IMG/VR virus record: IMGVR_UViG_3300021197_000118
Span: 1-20,029 of that record
Direction: 5' to 3' (one strand)
DNA length: 20,029 bases
DNA from: a virus
The notes under the pieces were generated by a model. That model worked only from the letters and a program-made list of their open reading frames with translations. It was not told where the DNA came from and did not search any database. Position numbers and translations under genes: made by a program. The stretch's first letter is position 1; every line of letters starts with the position of its first letter. Shown one piece after another: positions 5,511 through 13,879 of the stretch.

Positions 5511-6019
5511 TTTTTAGACGCCAGCCACATAATCCAAAAGAATATGCCAAAGGATACAATACCCAGAACACCAATCGCAATAGCCTCTATTATTTTCTGT
5601 CGCATCTCCTGTTGCTTATAAATAGCGTCTTGGCGCTCTTTGCGGATTCGGCCTTCGAGCTGGATCAGGTCAGCCCAAGCCTGCGGGCCGTAGGTCATTT
5701 GCAGATACTGTTTAAGCTCGGCGCGTTGGCTCTCCAACTTCTTTTTGGCTGCGTAGACTTGCAGCGCCTCACTTTGCACTGCGTCTGCGCCCTTCAGCTT
5801 CTTGAATAGCGGCGGGTTCTTCACCTGCTTCTCGGCTTGGTCGATGTCGCTGGCGGCTTTCATCCAGCGAGACACGTCGCCAATGCAGGATTCCAGATCG
5901 CGGCCAGCGTTTACCATCTGCTTAATCGTATTGAAAGCTGCTGTTGCCCCAGAGATTGCTGCGCCTATCGTGATCGGGTCTATGACAACATTCCTTTCTT
6001 CAGCACTTGGCATCGCCAT
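5507..6019 (-). CDS. Conserved phage protein with C-terminal membrane span
   Basis: The 170-residue protein has a hydrophobic N-terminal segment with Gly/Ala (IDPITIGAAISGATAAFN, residues 13-30). A charged helical middle contains DIDQAEKQVKNPPLFKKL (58-75), followed by KKKLESQRAELKQYLQMTYG (92-111). One transmembrane segment ends the protein at about 144-166. I recognise it as a widely shared marine-phage protein of unknown function, probably particle- or membrane-associated. The ATG at 6019 overlaps the upstream gene by 40 bases, and a second in-frame ATG at 6013 is possible. Homologues commonly begin near the IDPITI segment, so the true start is uncertain. Confidence 0.72.
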   Translation of the reverse strand: MAMPSAEERNVVIDPITIGAAISGATAAFNTIKQMVNAGRDLESCIGDVSRWMKAASDIDQAEKQVKNPPLFKKLKGADAVQSEALQVYAAKKKLESQRAELKQYLQMTYGPQAWADLIQLEGRIRKERQDAIYKQQEMRQKIIEAIAIGVLGIVSFGIFFWIMWLASKN

Positions 6020-6183
6020 TTTTTAGGCATCAAGCCGTGGGTCATCTCGCCAACGTCACGCCCCATTTCCATAGCACGGCGTTCACAGGCAGCGCGGGTG
6101 TCGTAGGGGCCGCGAGTGTCGTGAAATTCAATACAATCGGTAGGGCTTGCTATCGCACAGGCTAGTACGATTGCCTTAAACAT
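5980..6183 (-). CDS. Small cysteine-containing exported protein, 67 aa
   Basis: The product begins MFKAIVLACAIASPTDCIEF, a short hydrophobic leader that looks like a signal peptide ending at about residue 13. Four cysteines (9, 17, 33, 58) follow a pattern seen in small periplasmic proteins of marine phages with the motif GPYDTRAACERR. The leader sequence L-A-C at 7-9 could alternatively be a weak lipobox, which would make it an outer-membrane lipoprotein and a candidate o-spanin partner. The gene overlaps its upstream neighbour by eight bases and its downstream neighbour by 40. The function is unknown. Confidence 0.72.
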   Translation of the reverse strand: MFKAIVLACAIASPTDCIEFHDTRGPYDTRAACERRAMEMGRDVGEMTHGLMPKKWRCQVLKKGMLS

Positions 6184-6352
6184 TGCCTTGGATGCGCTTG
6201 ATAATGCGCCTCACGGTCTCCGTTTCGTAGATACGAATCAGAATCCACACGCCAGTAAACAAAGCCACAACGTCAGGCACCATTGCCATATAGGCAGCAG
6301 CAGTGCCTGTTCCAGCTACAACGTCCAGAATGACTTTGTTTTCCTCGTTCAT
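6176..6352 (-). CDS. Small membrane protein, 58 aa
   Basis: This short frame starts with ATG at 6350-6352, sharing one base with the previous stop (TGATG), and ends with TAA at 6176-6178 inside the next gene's start region. The product begins MNEENKVILDVVAGTGTAAA, has one hydrophobic stretch at about residues 17-41, and ends in a basic helix (TVRRIIKRIQGNV). Small proteins with an E-E-N-K-V-I-L-D opening and a RIYET-T-V-RRI tail are familiar in phages of this type and look like holin-like or virion-associated membrane proteins. The junctions on both sides make the gene call strong even though it is short. Confidence 0.75.
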   Translation of the reverse strand: MNEENKVILDVVAGTGTAAAYMAMVPDVVALFTGVWILIRIYETETVRRIIKRIQGNV

Positions 6353-6894
6353 CAGATAGCGTCCGGCCAGTTGTTAATGGGTGCGTTACCAGTAGGATTG
6401 CCGTCAGCGTCCACAGGAACGTCATACAGCGCGATAAACGCGGCAAGGTCAGCAGCGTTAGTAATTGCTGTCTCAATGGTGCCTGAGGCCAGTCTAACGG
6501 CTGCGCGAAAGGCGAGGACATCAGCAGGGATGTCGGTGCCGTTTTCGGCAGAGCGCACAACCATCCAATCAGTCGGTGCTAGTAAGCCGCCAGCCTGTGC
6601 CTTTACTGTGGCAATGGCTTGTGACTTGAGGCCAAGTGTCACAACCTGTTCGCCATCTTGCATTAGCGGGTCGCCGTTCTCGTCAACTTCATTAACATCA
6701 TCCAGCGACTTAGCCACACCGGCTGACCAGTAGAACCGCCCATCAAAGCTGGCTGGTTCATCTTCCCAGACAAGCCCCTTGGCTGCTTTGGTTGCGTTAT
6801 CCCACAACATCCAGTTTGCTGGGTGCTGGATTTGGTCATTGTCTGTCCACGCCTTACCAGCGCGGATAATACGACCTGAGTATAGATATGCCAT
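6352..6894 (-). CDS. Tail fibre accessory/assembly-type protein
   Basis: The 180-residue product follows the fibre gene by ten bases. Residues 106-168 (APTDWMVVRSAENGTDIP, then FRAAVRLASGTIETAI) match the C-terminal domain found in phage tail fibre assembly or XkdW-like proteins, with the T-D-W, E-x-G-x-x-I-P and Y/F-R-x-A-V-R signatures. The N-terminal half (RIIRAGKAWTDNDQIQHPAN) is less familiar. It may help fold or trimerise the fibre, or sit at its tip. Its ribosome binding site TAGGAG overlaps the fibre's TAG stop, so the two are probably translated in sequence. The family match is from memory of motifs. Confidence 0.72.
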   Translation of the reverse strand: MAYLYSGRIIRAGKAWTDNDQIQHPANWMLWDNATKAAKGLVWEDEPASFDGRFYWSAGVAKSLDDVNEVDENGDPLMQDGEQVVTLGLKSQAIATVKAQAGGLLAPTDWMVVRSAENGTDIPADVLAFRAAVRLASGTIETAITNAADLAAFIALYDVPVDADGNPTGNAPINNWPDAI

Positions 6895-6904
6895 CGGTTA
6901 TCTC

Positions 6905-9900
6905 CTATCTGGCGTTAGCGTATTTGAATGGGTTTTCGGCAAAGGCGAGGTATATGTAGGTTTGACCGTTATCATTTAAATATGAACTGAACCTAATTTT
7001 CACACCATTGCTTAAAAAGTCTACCGGCCTACCAGATGCCGCCTCTGCGTTAGCTTCATTAGGTAACAACTGGTCTTGAACAGCGTTAAATGTTTCTCTA
7101 GCTGAATCATAAATAACCCAATGCGTTGCGTCTGATACTGACTTCATCATCCAAAAAGCTGGCCTAAACCCGGTGAAGACAAACGGCCCATCGCTGCTGC
7201 CGTTGCCGGTGTAGGAACCGACCTTAGTGGTGTCGCTGTTTGCGAAACAATAGGCTATGTAGTCCTCACCAGATAGGACCACATTGTTTGTGCCGGTTGA
7301 ATATGTTGTAAATCCAAATGTATCTGTGCTGAATGTTTCAACATTACCACTACCAAACGGACCTGTTTCTGCTTGCGTTGAATTTAGCACTAGAGCATCA
7401 CCAGCGGTGTTATCTATGTGTTTAACTACCCAATCCCTAGCAGACCCACCGGGGGTACCTCTGGCTTTAACTATGACCATAGATGGGGCCTTCCCAAGCC
7501 CGTGTCCTACAGTTGAGTTAATATTACCATCACCAGTATAGCTAACAATACTAAACCCTGCCGTGGTATTCGCGGAAACCTGTGACGTAATGCTGCCTGC
7601 GGTATTGCTGACCGCTGTGCCGCCAGCTTTCCAGTTCCAAGCTGCGTAGGTTTGGCCTGATTGGTTGGTTCCCCCAGATGCACCTGTTGTAAACCCATCC
7701 GCATCAAAAGACGTAAGTTGTGTTGTTGAAGTAGCTTCTGCGGCTGTTGAATGTGAACCTAAATACTCTCCAGCACCACGAATCACATCAAACAAAGAAT
7801 GTCCTGATGTACTTGAACGCTCTTTAATCCAAACGAAATCTGGTGCGCTGCCAAAACCAACGCCAGTAATACTCTGCGTTGAACCATTTCCAGTATAAAG
7901 CACCGTATTAAAATGCTCAGACCCATCCACAATCGTAGGCTCTGGAAGGTTTGCGGTACAAAGCGCAAGGTAGCCGGACGGTGGCGCATACTTGAAGTCA
8001 CCCACGCCGTTGTCATCTTGGTTGCCTCCAGCGGTGGTTGCGCCAGAGAAGGTGCTGTCTTGACCGAAGTTAAATGTCCATATTTTTGAACCAGCAGTGC
8101 TGTTTCCATTGCCAGTAAAAGGAACATATGTTCCGCTTTGCAAGGATATTGCAGTTCCTAAGTCAGAATTGTTTAGTTTAAATTGAACTGACCCACCGTC
8201 TAAATCAACTGCTATTGAAATAATATCACCGTCAACAGCGTCAGTAACAGTTTGAGTAGTTGACCCACCAAGTGCGTCCACCAATTGTGCGCTGCCGCTA
8301 CGATAGTATACGGCCTCCGTATTGCTTCTATTTGTTTCTAACGCTATTCCAAAATAATTATTTGACCTTTCTATATCATTAACAAATATTTCAAAATAGT
8401 ATTTACCGGAAGATACGCCAAAGGTTCCTGCCATAAAATCATCGGAAGTTGCTTGGTATTTTAGATTGCCCTCTGAGATTGTTCTGTTGTTGCTAGTACC
8501 TCTGAACAAAGGATTAAGCGTACACCAGTTATTCGCGGGTGAATCAATGACAGAATCCCGATAGTCTAGGTTGTTAGGTGTCCAGTGGTTGCCCTGACCA
8601 GATACGTCTTTCCAAAAGGCTGCTTCGCGTGTGTCGGCCACGGCATAGAACAGGTAGCTGTCGCCGTTATTATTAGACGTTCCACCACTACCTAGCAAAG
8701 TAAATCCATCGCTATCGAAACTTATTGCATTGTTAGAAGAAACATTTTCATCATCGGATGTGTTTGGAAATAACTGTAAATTATTTGGGTTGGATGCATT
8801 TCTTGTATTGTCGTAGACTGCCCAATTAGCCCCACCGTCCCGCTTAATCATAACAAAAGCTGGTTCAAACCCTGTGGTAATACTGTTTGATGTTCCAGTA
8901 CCAGTATATGATGAGATAGACGAATAGCCAGCCACCTCTGCGAAACAGTACGATATATAAGTAAACCCACTGCTATTGCACGAACTCGTTGTGCCAACGC
9001 TAAATACAGATGATGTTGGTGCTGTATTATTCCATAAAGCTGCACCAGCACTAGCAGACGCAGCAGTTGTTTGTAAATCAAGGTAATGTGCTGTGCTTGC
9101 TAGGTCTTTATGCCACACAGGCCAAGCAGGCGAAGAGATAGCATTGCTTCTACATTTTACAATAACCAAATCCGGCGCAACGCCCAGACCGTGACCAATC
9201 GTAGCCGCTGAACCAGTGCCAGTATAGGATGCTATCGAAAAACCATAGTCAGGATTTGCCTTGACCGTGCTGGTGATTGTTCCATCAGTATTGCTTGCGG
9301 CTGAACCGCTGCCAGCATCCCAAGCCCAAGCGACATATCCCTCACCATTGTCATTAGAATCGTTGCCAGTTCCGTGTACTGAAAAGCCATCAGCATCAAG
9401 AGAAATGAGTGCATTTGCACTTGATGCGTTTTCTGCCGCAGTTGAGTTTGAGGCTAAATATTTTGAACCTGTTGCGCCAGCATCGTAGGGACCACCATAA
9501 GTTAAAGAATTATGCAAACGGTGAGTGCTAGCCACATCACGATTTTTCAACCAAACCAGGTCTGGCGAAAATCCCAACCCGCTAATTCTGTTTGTGGCAT
9601 CGTTGCCACGATAGGTAACAGCATTGAACCCCTCGCTGACCACATCATCTTCAAAGGTCAGTCTGAATCCGTTTGTACCGTAGGTGCCAGAGTAGTCTTT
9701 GGCTTTCCAATAGCCGTCAACAGTCTCACCAAAGCTGCTTGCGTCTAGGGCTTGACCGTCAATGAAATGGATGTCGGACATATAGCCGTCAAAAAACCAA
9801 ATTCCAGTGTTTACTGCACCTATATTATGTTCAATTGTTGAGGTAAAATGGCTGTCAGTATTCTGTGCGCCATAAGTTTCAGTATCAAACGCTGTTATTT

Positions 9901-10312
9901 GTTCACCATTGACATATAACTTAAATCTATTTGTGGATGTTGCTTGCGTTGAATCGTAAGCCGCAACTATGTGATACCAAGCAGACGTATCACGAAAAAC
10001 TTGGGTAGTTACAAACTGGAATATATTACTGTTAGATATTTCTACCGCAAAGGCCAGTTTGTCTGAACTATTAAAGTGAAACCGTGTCCAATCCGTGCCG
10101 GAAGTCTGAAGGGCATCCATTAAAGAAACTGTCACACCCAAGTTTCCACGCTTGACCCAGCCACTCCAAGTCCACGTTCTACGGTTACCCGCAGTTTCCG
10201 GTGTCCAACTCAGGTATTGGCTTCTGTCATCGTTGAACTTGAGGGATTGCTGGTCGATGCCTTCAGATGCACCTATGTTGCCCGCACCACCGATTGAGAA
10301 TAGATTACTCAT
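6905..10312 (-). CDS. Large multidomain tail fibre with LamG-like and SPRY domains
   Basis: The 1135-residue fibre probably binds the host surface. Residues 20-200 are a LamG/concanavalin-like jelly roll (TWTWSGWVKRG, AWYHIVAAYD, NRFKLYVNGEQI, YMSDIHFIDGQAL). Residues 228-560 are three related but distinct beta domains, called A, B and C here. Residues 600-790 hold a SPRY domain (SGKYYFEIFV, YFGIALE, DIISIAVDLDGGSVQFKLNN). Residues 799-1130 repeat A, B and C in the same order. Each domain has an S-Y-T-G-x-G entry, a hydrophobic P-x-(L/F)-V-x-x-K strand and a closing aromatic strand. The protein ends ENPFKYANAR, a tail seen in similar fibres. The ATG follows AAAGGCGG. Glycan binding is inferred from the LamG and SPRY folds. 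Confidence 0.87.
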   Translation of the reverse strand: MSNLFSIGGAGNIGASEGIDQQSLKFNDDRSQYLSWTPETAGNRRTWTWSGWVKRGNLGVTVSLMDALQTSGTDWTRFHFNSSDKLAFAVEISNSNIFQFVTTQVFRDTSAWYHIVAAYDSTQATSTNRFKLYVNGEQITAFDTETYGAQNTDSHFTSTIEHNIGAVNTGIWFFDGYMSDIHFIDGQALDASSFGETVDGYWKAKDYSGTYGTNGFRLTFEDDVVSEGFNAVTYRGNDATNRISGLGFSPDLVWLKNRDVASTHRLHNSLTYGGPYDAGATGSKYLASNSTAAENASSANALISLDADGFSVHGTGNDSNDNGEGYVAWAWDAGSGSAASNTDGTITSTVKANPDYGFSIASYTGTGSAATIGHGLGVAPDLVIVKCRSNAISSPAWPVWHKDLASTAHYLDLQTTAASASAGAALWNNTAPTSSVFSVGTTSSCNSSGFTYISYCFAEVAGYSSISSYTGTGTSNSITTGFEPAFVMIKRDGGANWAVYDNTRNASNPNNLQLFPNTSDDENVSSNNAISFDSDGFTLLGSGGTSNNNGDSYLFYAVADTREAAFWKDVSGQGNHWTPNNLDYRDSVIDSPANNWCTLNPLFRGTSNNRTISEGNLKYQATSDDFMAGTFGVSSGKYYFEIFVNDIERSNNYFGIALETNRSNTEAVYYRSGSAQLVDALGGSTTQTVTDAVDGDIISIAVDLDGGSVQFKLNNSDLGTAISLQSGTYVPFTGNGNSTAGSKIWTFNFGQDSTFSGATTAGGNQDDNGVGDFKYAPPSGYLALCTANLPEPTIVDGSEHFNTVLYTGNGSTQSITGVGFGSAPDFVWIKERSSTSGHSLFDVIRGAGEYLGSHSTAAEATSTTQLTSFDADGFTTGASGGTNQSGQTYAAWNWKAGGTAVSNTAGSITSQVSANTTAGFSIVSYTGDGNINSTVGHGLGKAPSMVIVKARGTPGGSARDWVVKHIDNTAGDALVLNSTQAETGPFGSGNVETFSTDTFGFTTYSTGTNNVVLSGEDYIAYCFANSDTTKVGSYTGNGSSDGPFVFTGFRPAFWMMKSVSDATHWVIYDSARETFNAVQDQLLPNEANAEAASGRPVDFLSNGVKIRFSSYLNDNGQTYIYLAFAENPFKYANAR

Positions 10313-10322
10313 TATACCGCCT

Positions 10323-10961
10323 TTAGCTTACGTTTAGGCTACGACCAACTTCGTACATATTGGTGCCGTCACTGTAGAATACCAGAATATCCTTCGCTGA
10401 GGCGTCTGTGGTCAGCGTTGGCGCAGTACCGGCAGCAAACTTAAACACGGCGTTGTAGCTCAGTGTGCGTGAGCCTGTGCCATCTTGTATTGCCATCAGC
10501 GTGTATACGCCGCCGTCAACCATATTGGTAGGCGCAGCCAGTGTGCGGTTGTCTGTGAGGGTAACGCTAGTCACCTGATTGGCTGAGGCATCCCAGCTAA
10601 TGCTTGCGGCGTCTGTGAGCGTTGTCGCGTTGAAGTTCTGCGTCTTGGTGAACTCCTGTGCAGCCTCAAGGCCAGCGATAGTCACATCAGCGTCTGGTGC
10701 TGTCAGGACGCGGGTTGTGGCGGTTGTAATGCCCACCGCATCAATGCGTACCTGCTTGGTATCGTCAGCCGGGTCAGACAGCGTGAATGTGTCTTGAATG
10801 GCAGCAGTGCCAGCGTTCATATCGGCTAGGTGAGCCATAACCTCGCGCAAGGCGTTGTTAACGTCACTAGGCACCATCGTGCCTTCGCCCAGGTCGATGC
10901 TGTCGATGTCCGTGTTCGCGCTTGAGCTTGAGTCATATTCGCTGATTTTGGTTTTGGCCAT
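10323..10961 (-). CDS. Tail fibre-base or baseplate-type structural protein, 212 aa
   Basis: The N-terminus (MAKTKISEYDSSSSANTDID and the following VNNALREVMAHLADM) is a familiar marine-phage motif at the start of tail fibre or fibre-connector proteins. The C-terminal half (about residues 130-210) repeats short beta strands: TLTDNRTLAAPTNM, GVYTLMAIQDGTGSRTLSY, KDILVFYSDGTNMYEVG. This pattern is found in fibre or spike domains of many phages, often fused within a longer fibre. Here it is a separate protein ten bases ahead of the large fibre. A role linking the fibre to the tail is likely. GGAG precedes the ATG. Confidence 0.75.
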   Translation of the reverse strand: MAKTKISEYDSSSSANTDIDSIDLGEGTMVPSDVNNALREVMAHLADMNAGTAAIQDTFTLSDPADDTKQVRIDAVGITTATTRVLTAPDADVTIAGLEAAQEFTKTQNFNATTLTDAASISWDASANQVTSVTLTDNRTLAAPTNMVDGGVYTLMAIQDGTGSRTLSYNAVFKFAAGTAPTLTTDASAKDILVFYSDGTNMYEVGRSLNVS

Positions 10962-11002
10962 TACTTATCTCCGTTAATCCTTAAATAACTTATAACATAT
11001 AA
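10962..11002 (-). other. AT-rich gap between internal protein and fibre-base genes
   Basis: This 41-base gap is one of the few real spaces in the late region. On the minus strand it is AT-rich, carries TTATAAG-like sequence and ends with the GGAG ribosome binding site of the next gene. It could hold a weak internal promoter for the fibre genes, but no convincing -35 box is visible. No terminator hairpin is seen. Confidence 0.35.
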
Positions 11003-12565
11003 TCAGCGCACGCGCACCGCACGTCCGTCGGATGTCTTGGCAAACGTCACAGGGTTGCCCTGACGATCCGTCACAGTCTCATAACCGACGATGTTGCCGC
11101 CAGCCGCCATATCTTCGATTGAGCCAGCTTGGGCGGAGCTGATGGGTGAAGGCACCTGCTGAGATAGTAGGCCACCTGCTGCTGGCGCTCCATATCTGAG
11201 AGCCGCCCCCGGTGCCTTAATCATACCTCTTGCCAACTTACGACCCGGCGCGTTTCTGTATAATCCACTTAATAATATTGACGCTGGCACGCCAAGTCCG
11301 GTGCCGAGTGGGTCGCGTATGAGGTCTGACAAAGCTTGCCTTTCCGCTGTGCCGCTTGATGGAACGCTTGGGCCAATGACTTCGCGGGCTTGTCTAGCCG
11401 CTGCTTTGATTGGGTCGGTCGGTGTCTTCTTTTTCATTTGCCGCAAAAGCTGCGTCGGGCCAAACATGCCCGCCTTTGACAGTGCGCTTTCCTTGGCCTT
11501 TTCAATTGGGCGCATTTGGCTAAAGGCTTTGTTGATGTTTTGCAAGTCCGGCACGTCTGGGTTTTGAGCAGATATTTCAGCTCTTAAAGCATCTCTAAAC
11601 TCTTTTACAGCTCTGCCAATTCTGCCTTCTTTGCCGCCCTTGTTAGCCGTTGAGAACACCTCAGATGTCAGGTCTGTCTCAACGTCTTTGAGGGTTCCTT
11701 TCGACAGTTTTCCGCCCGACACGTTTCTTTGCACCAAGTCCTTTATTATGTCGTTGAACTCTTTTGCGTCAGCCGGATTAAGCTGTCTTTTTGCGGCTAT
11801 CTCTGCCGCCTTATTTGATAAACCTGAGGCATCAATTGATAGCTTTGGCACAACCTTGCTATAGGCTTCGCCGACCGCCTCAGAGGCGGCTTCGACTAAG
11901 TCTTCGCCCTCTAGGTTTTTTGGTAACTTAGCGCCAATCGGCGCAACGGCAGTTTCGACCATATCGCGGTTAAACGCCTTCATCACGTTTTTCTGTTGGC
12001 CTTGGATCATCTCTTGAGCAAACGGCAAAGATATTTTTTCTTCAATAGATTTGGTCATGCCGCCCAAAGCCTGACCGGGTGTCAGGGGGTAGCCCTTTTT
12101 CATCAAGGCGCTTGCGGCCTCTGTTATCTTGGGGCTTATGGCTTGACCGGCAGCCGCAGTTGCCAGCCCAAGCGGTGCGCCTATAGCGCCACCAACAATT
12201 CTTTCCTCTGGTGTCTCTCCGGTTGCGGCTCCGTAAATGCCGCCGCCGATTGTTCCAGCCACTTTTGTGCCTAGCTTTGCAGCCGCAGCGCCCGCACCGC
12301 CAGTTAGCAAGGAGCCTAATATCTCAAAACCGTATGCCTTAACTGGGTCTGTCTCTTTGAATCTAGCCAGTCCTTCGCGTATCTCATTGGCCGCATCTTC
12401 GTATGACTTGTCAGACGTAAACGCTTTGTAAGCGCCATATATTTCGTCTGAAAGGCCAAACGTCAGCCCCTGAGCAGCCGCACGGCCAATGTCAGCCGCA
12501 ATGTCCATACCAGTTCTGTCGCCGGTTCTGGCCTCAATTTCCGCGTCTGATTTTGGTATAGCCAT
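11003..12565 (-). CDS. Putative internal virion / DNA ejection protein, 520 aa
   Basis: The protein has a Gly/Ala-rich, membrane-compatible stretch at about residues 80-145. The motif YPLTPGQALGGM (159-170) follows, then SIEEKISLPFAQEM and FNRDMVETAVAPIGAKLP. This run, with L-T-P-G-Q, S-L-P and F-N-R, recurs in large internal or ejection proteins of marine podoviruses. The rest is mostly helical and charged, and the C-terminus (ETVTDRQGNPVTFAKTSDGR) looks like a small beta hairpin domain. Such proteins leave the head with the DNA and form a channel through the cell envelope. No lytic enzyme domain is seen. The start shares one base with the previous stop (TAATG). Confidence 0.72.
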   Translation of the reverse strand: MAIPKSDAEIEARTGDRTGMDIAADIGRAAAQGLTFGLSDEIYGAYKAFTSDKSYEDAANEIREGLARFKETDPVKAYGFEILGSLLTGGAGAAAAKLGTKVAGTIGGGIYGAATGETPEERIVGGAIGAPLGLATAAAGQAISPKITEAASALMKKGYPLTPGQALGGMTKSIEEKISLPFAQEMIQGQQKNVMKAFNRDMVETAVAPIGAKLPKNLEGEDLVEAASEAVGEAYSKVVPKLSIDASGLSNKAAEIAAKRQLNPADAKEFNDIIKDLVQRNVSGGKLSKGTLKDVETDLTSEVFSTANKGGKEGRIGRAVKEFRDALRAEISAQNPDVPDLQNINKAFSQMRPIEKAKESALSKAGMFGPTQLLRQMKKKTPTDPIKAAARQAREVIGPSVPSSGTAERQALSDLIRDPLGTGLGVPASILLSGLYRNAPGRKLARGMIKAPGAALRYGAPAAGGLLSQQVPSPISSAQAGSIEDMAAGGNIVGYETVTDRQGNPVTFAKTSDGRAVRVR

Positions 12566-13869
12566 TATTGAACACTCTCTTTTGTCACAAATACAAACTT
12601 TTCGCCATTAAAGATGAGGTCGCCTACTTTAATTTCTTTGTCTTCGTATGCTTTTTTGTATGCTTCCTCAGCATCTGGATCACCACTTCTGAAGGTCTTA
12701 AAGAGTTTTCCTTGCTTCTCATCAGCCCATCTATCAAAACCTCTTAAAGTGCCATTTCCAAGGTTCTCGTCTGCCATATAGTCATCCATAAGCCTGCGGC
12801 GCTCTTTGTTAAACTCAATAACCTGCAACATGCCTCTTGCTATCTTCCTGTTACCAAGCGTCGTCCTGCTGAACATAGGCGCGGCTTGGGCAAACATTCT
12901 CATTTCATAATCAGATGTTGAGCCTGACCCAGCCACACGCATATTGGGAATAACCCTTGATATAGACCTTTGCAACAATTCCGCTGTGCTTAACTTACTG
13001 GCCTCAGCGTCACTTAGCAGATTAAACTCTTTTAGTAGCTGCTTTAATGGGATTAAAGCGTTTTCTATTCTGCCAGTTTCCGCACCTCCGGAAAGCAAAC
13101 TGTCAATAACCTCAAGTTCGCTTTCAATAGTTCTGACATTTGCTATAGCCTCATCTGTTTTGCCTAGCTTTTTGAAAGCATATTCAGAGGAAAGTTTGTC
13201 ATAAGCAAGCTGACCTTTTTGGTCAAATGAAACTGTCGTACCCGGCTTTGTAAGCGCATCCCTTATAATTTTCTGCCCCTCTGGGCTATTTGGATCAATT
13301 CCCGCAGCAGCCAAGTTCTTCAAAAGGCTGGTTGTGTCAGGACGTGTAGCCTTAGCAAACTGCGCCTCAGCTAATAGCCGGTCGATAACTGACTTTTGAT
13401 CCGCAGCCTTCTGAGCCGCAATGCGATCCTCAGCGGCAGTATAAGCCTTTGTTCCGGCAGTACCCATACGCCCCAAAACCTGACCGAGCGACACCGGACG
13501 GTCTTGGTAGCCTGAAGCCTCAAAGCCTGCGGCGGCAGCGCCTAACATGCCCTGCGTGCGTGGCTGCATTAGCTTTTGACCAAATGTCATTTCAGGCGCG
13601 GGCTGACCAGCCGCTGCTGTCGCAGGGGTAGGCAAGCCAACCTGACCGGGCTTTGGCGTCAGGCGTGAAGCCTGAGCGTTCTTTAGCACCTGCTGCATCA
13701 GCGGCGATAGCTGCTGGTTTGCCAGCATTGGCGACTGAGGCGGGGCAGGTCGCTGACGTGCGGCGCTTGGAACAATCCCCTGAGGCGTTTGATATGGGCG
13801 CGTAATGTTTGCCTGCGGCACAGGCGCTCTGCCCTGAAGCAGTCGGTTAAATCTGTCGTAAACGCTCAT
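12565..13869 (-). CDS. Putative internal virion protein, 434 aa
   Basis: Residues 1-110 are Pro/Gln/Ala-rich and probably disordered. The middle is helical. Residues 267-365 form the recognisable part: RIENALIPLKQLLKEFNLLS, then VAGSGSTSDYEMRMFAQAAP and NRKIARGMLQV. The G-S-G-S-T-S-D-x-E motif is shared by many phage internal or ejection proteins of unknown mechanism. The C-terminal 40 residues (EIKVGDLIFNGEKFVFV) form a small beta unit. It lies between two other probable internal proteins, which supports a role in the particle core. Ribosome binding comes from GGTTAGGGGTTAGGG just upstream of the ATG. Confidence 0.7.
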   Translation of the reverse strand: MSVYDRFNRLLQGRAPVPQANITRPYQTPQGIVPSAARQRPAPPQSPMLANQQLSPLMQQVLKNAQASRLTPKPGQVGLPTPATAAAGQPAPEMTFGQKLMQPRTQGMLGAAAAGFEASGYQDRPVSLGQVLGRMGTAGTKAYTAAEDRIAAQKAADQKSVIDRLLAEAQFAKATRPDTTSLLKNLAAAGIDPNSPEGQKIIRDALTKPGTTVSFDQKGQLAYDKLSSEYAFKKLGKTDEAIANVRTIESELEVIDSLLSGGAETGRIENALIPLKQLLKEFNLLSDAEASKLSTAELLQRSISRVIPNMRVAGSGSTSDYEMRMFAQAAPMFSRTTLGNRKIARGMLQVIEFNKERRRLMDDYMADENLGNGTLRGFDRWADEKQGKLFKTFRSGDPDAEEAYKKAYEDKEIKVGDLIFNGEKFVFVTKESVQ

Positions 13870-13879
13870 GCCCTAACCC

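Noticed and set aside
6188-6733. Rightward 181-residue open frame
   Set aside because: It lies opposite the fibre accessory gene and the 58-residue membrane gene, both supported by overlapping junctions and ribosome sites; no recognisable motif.
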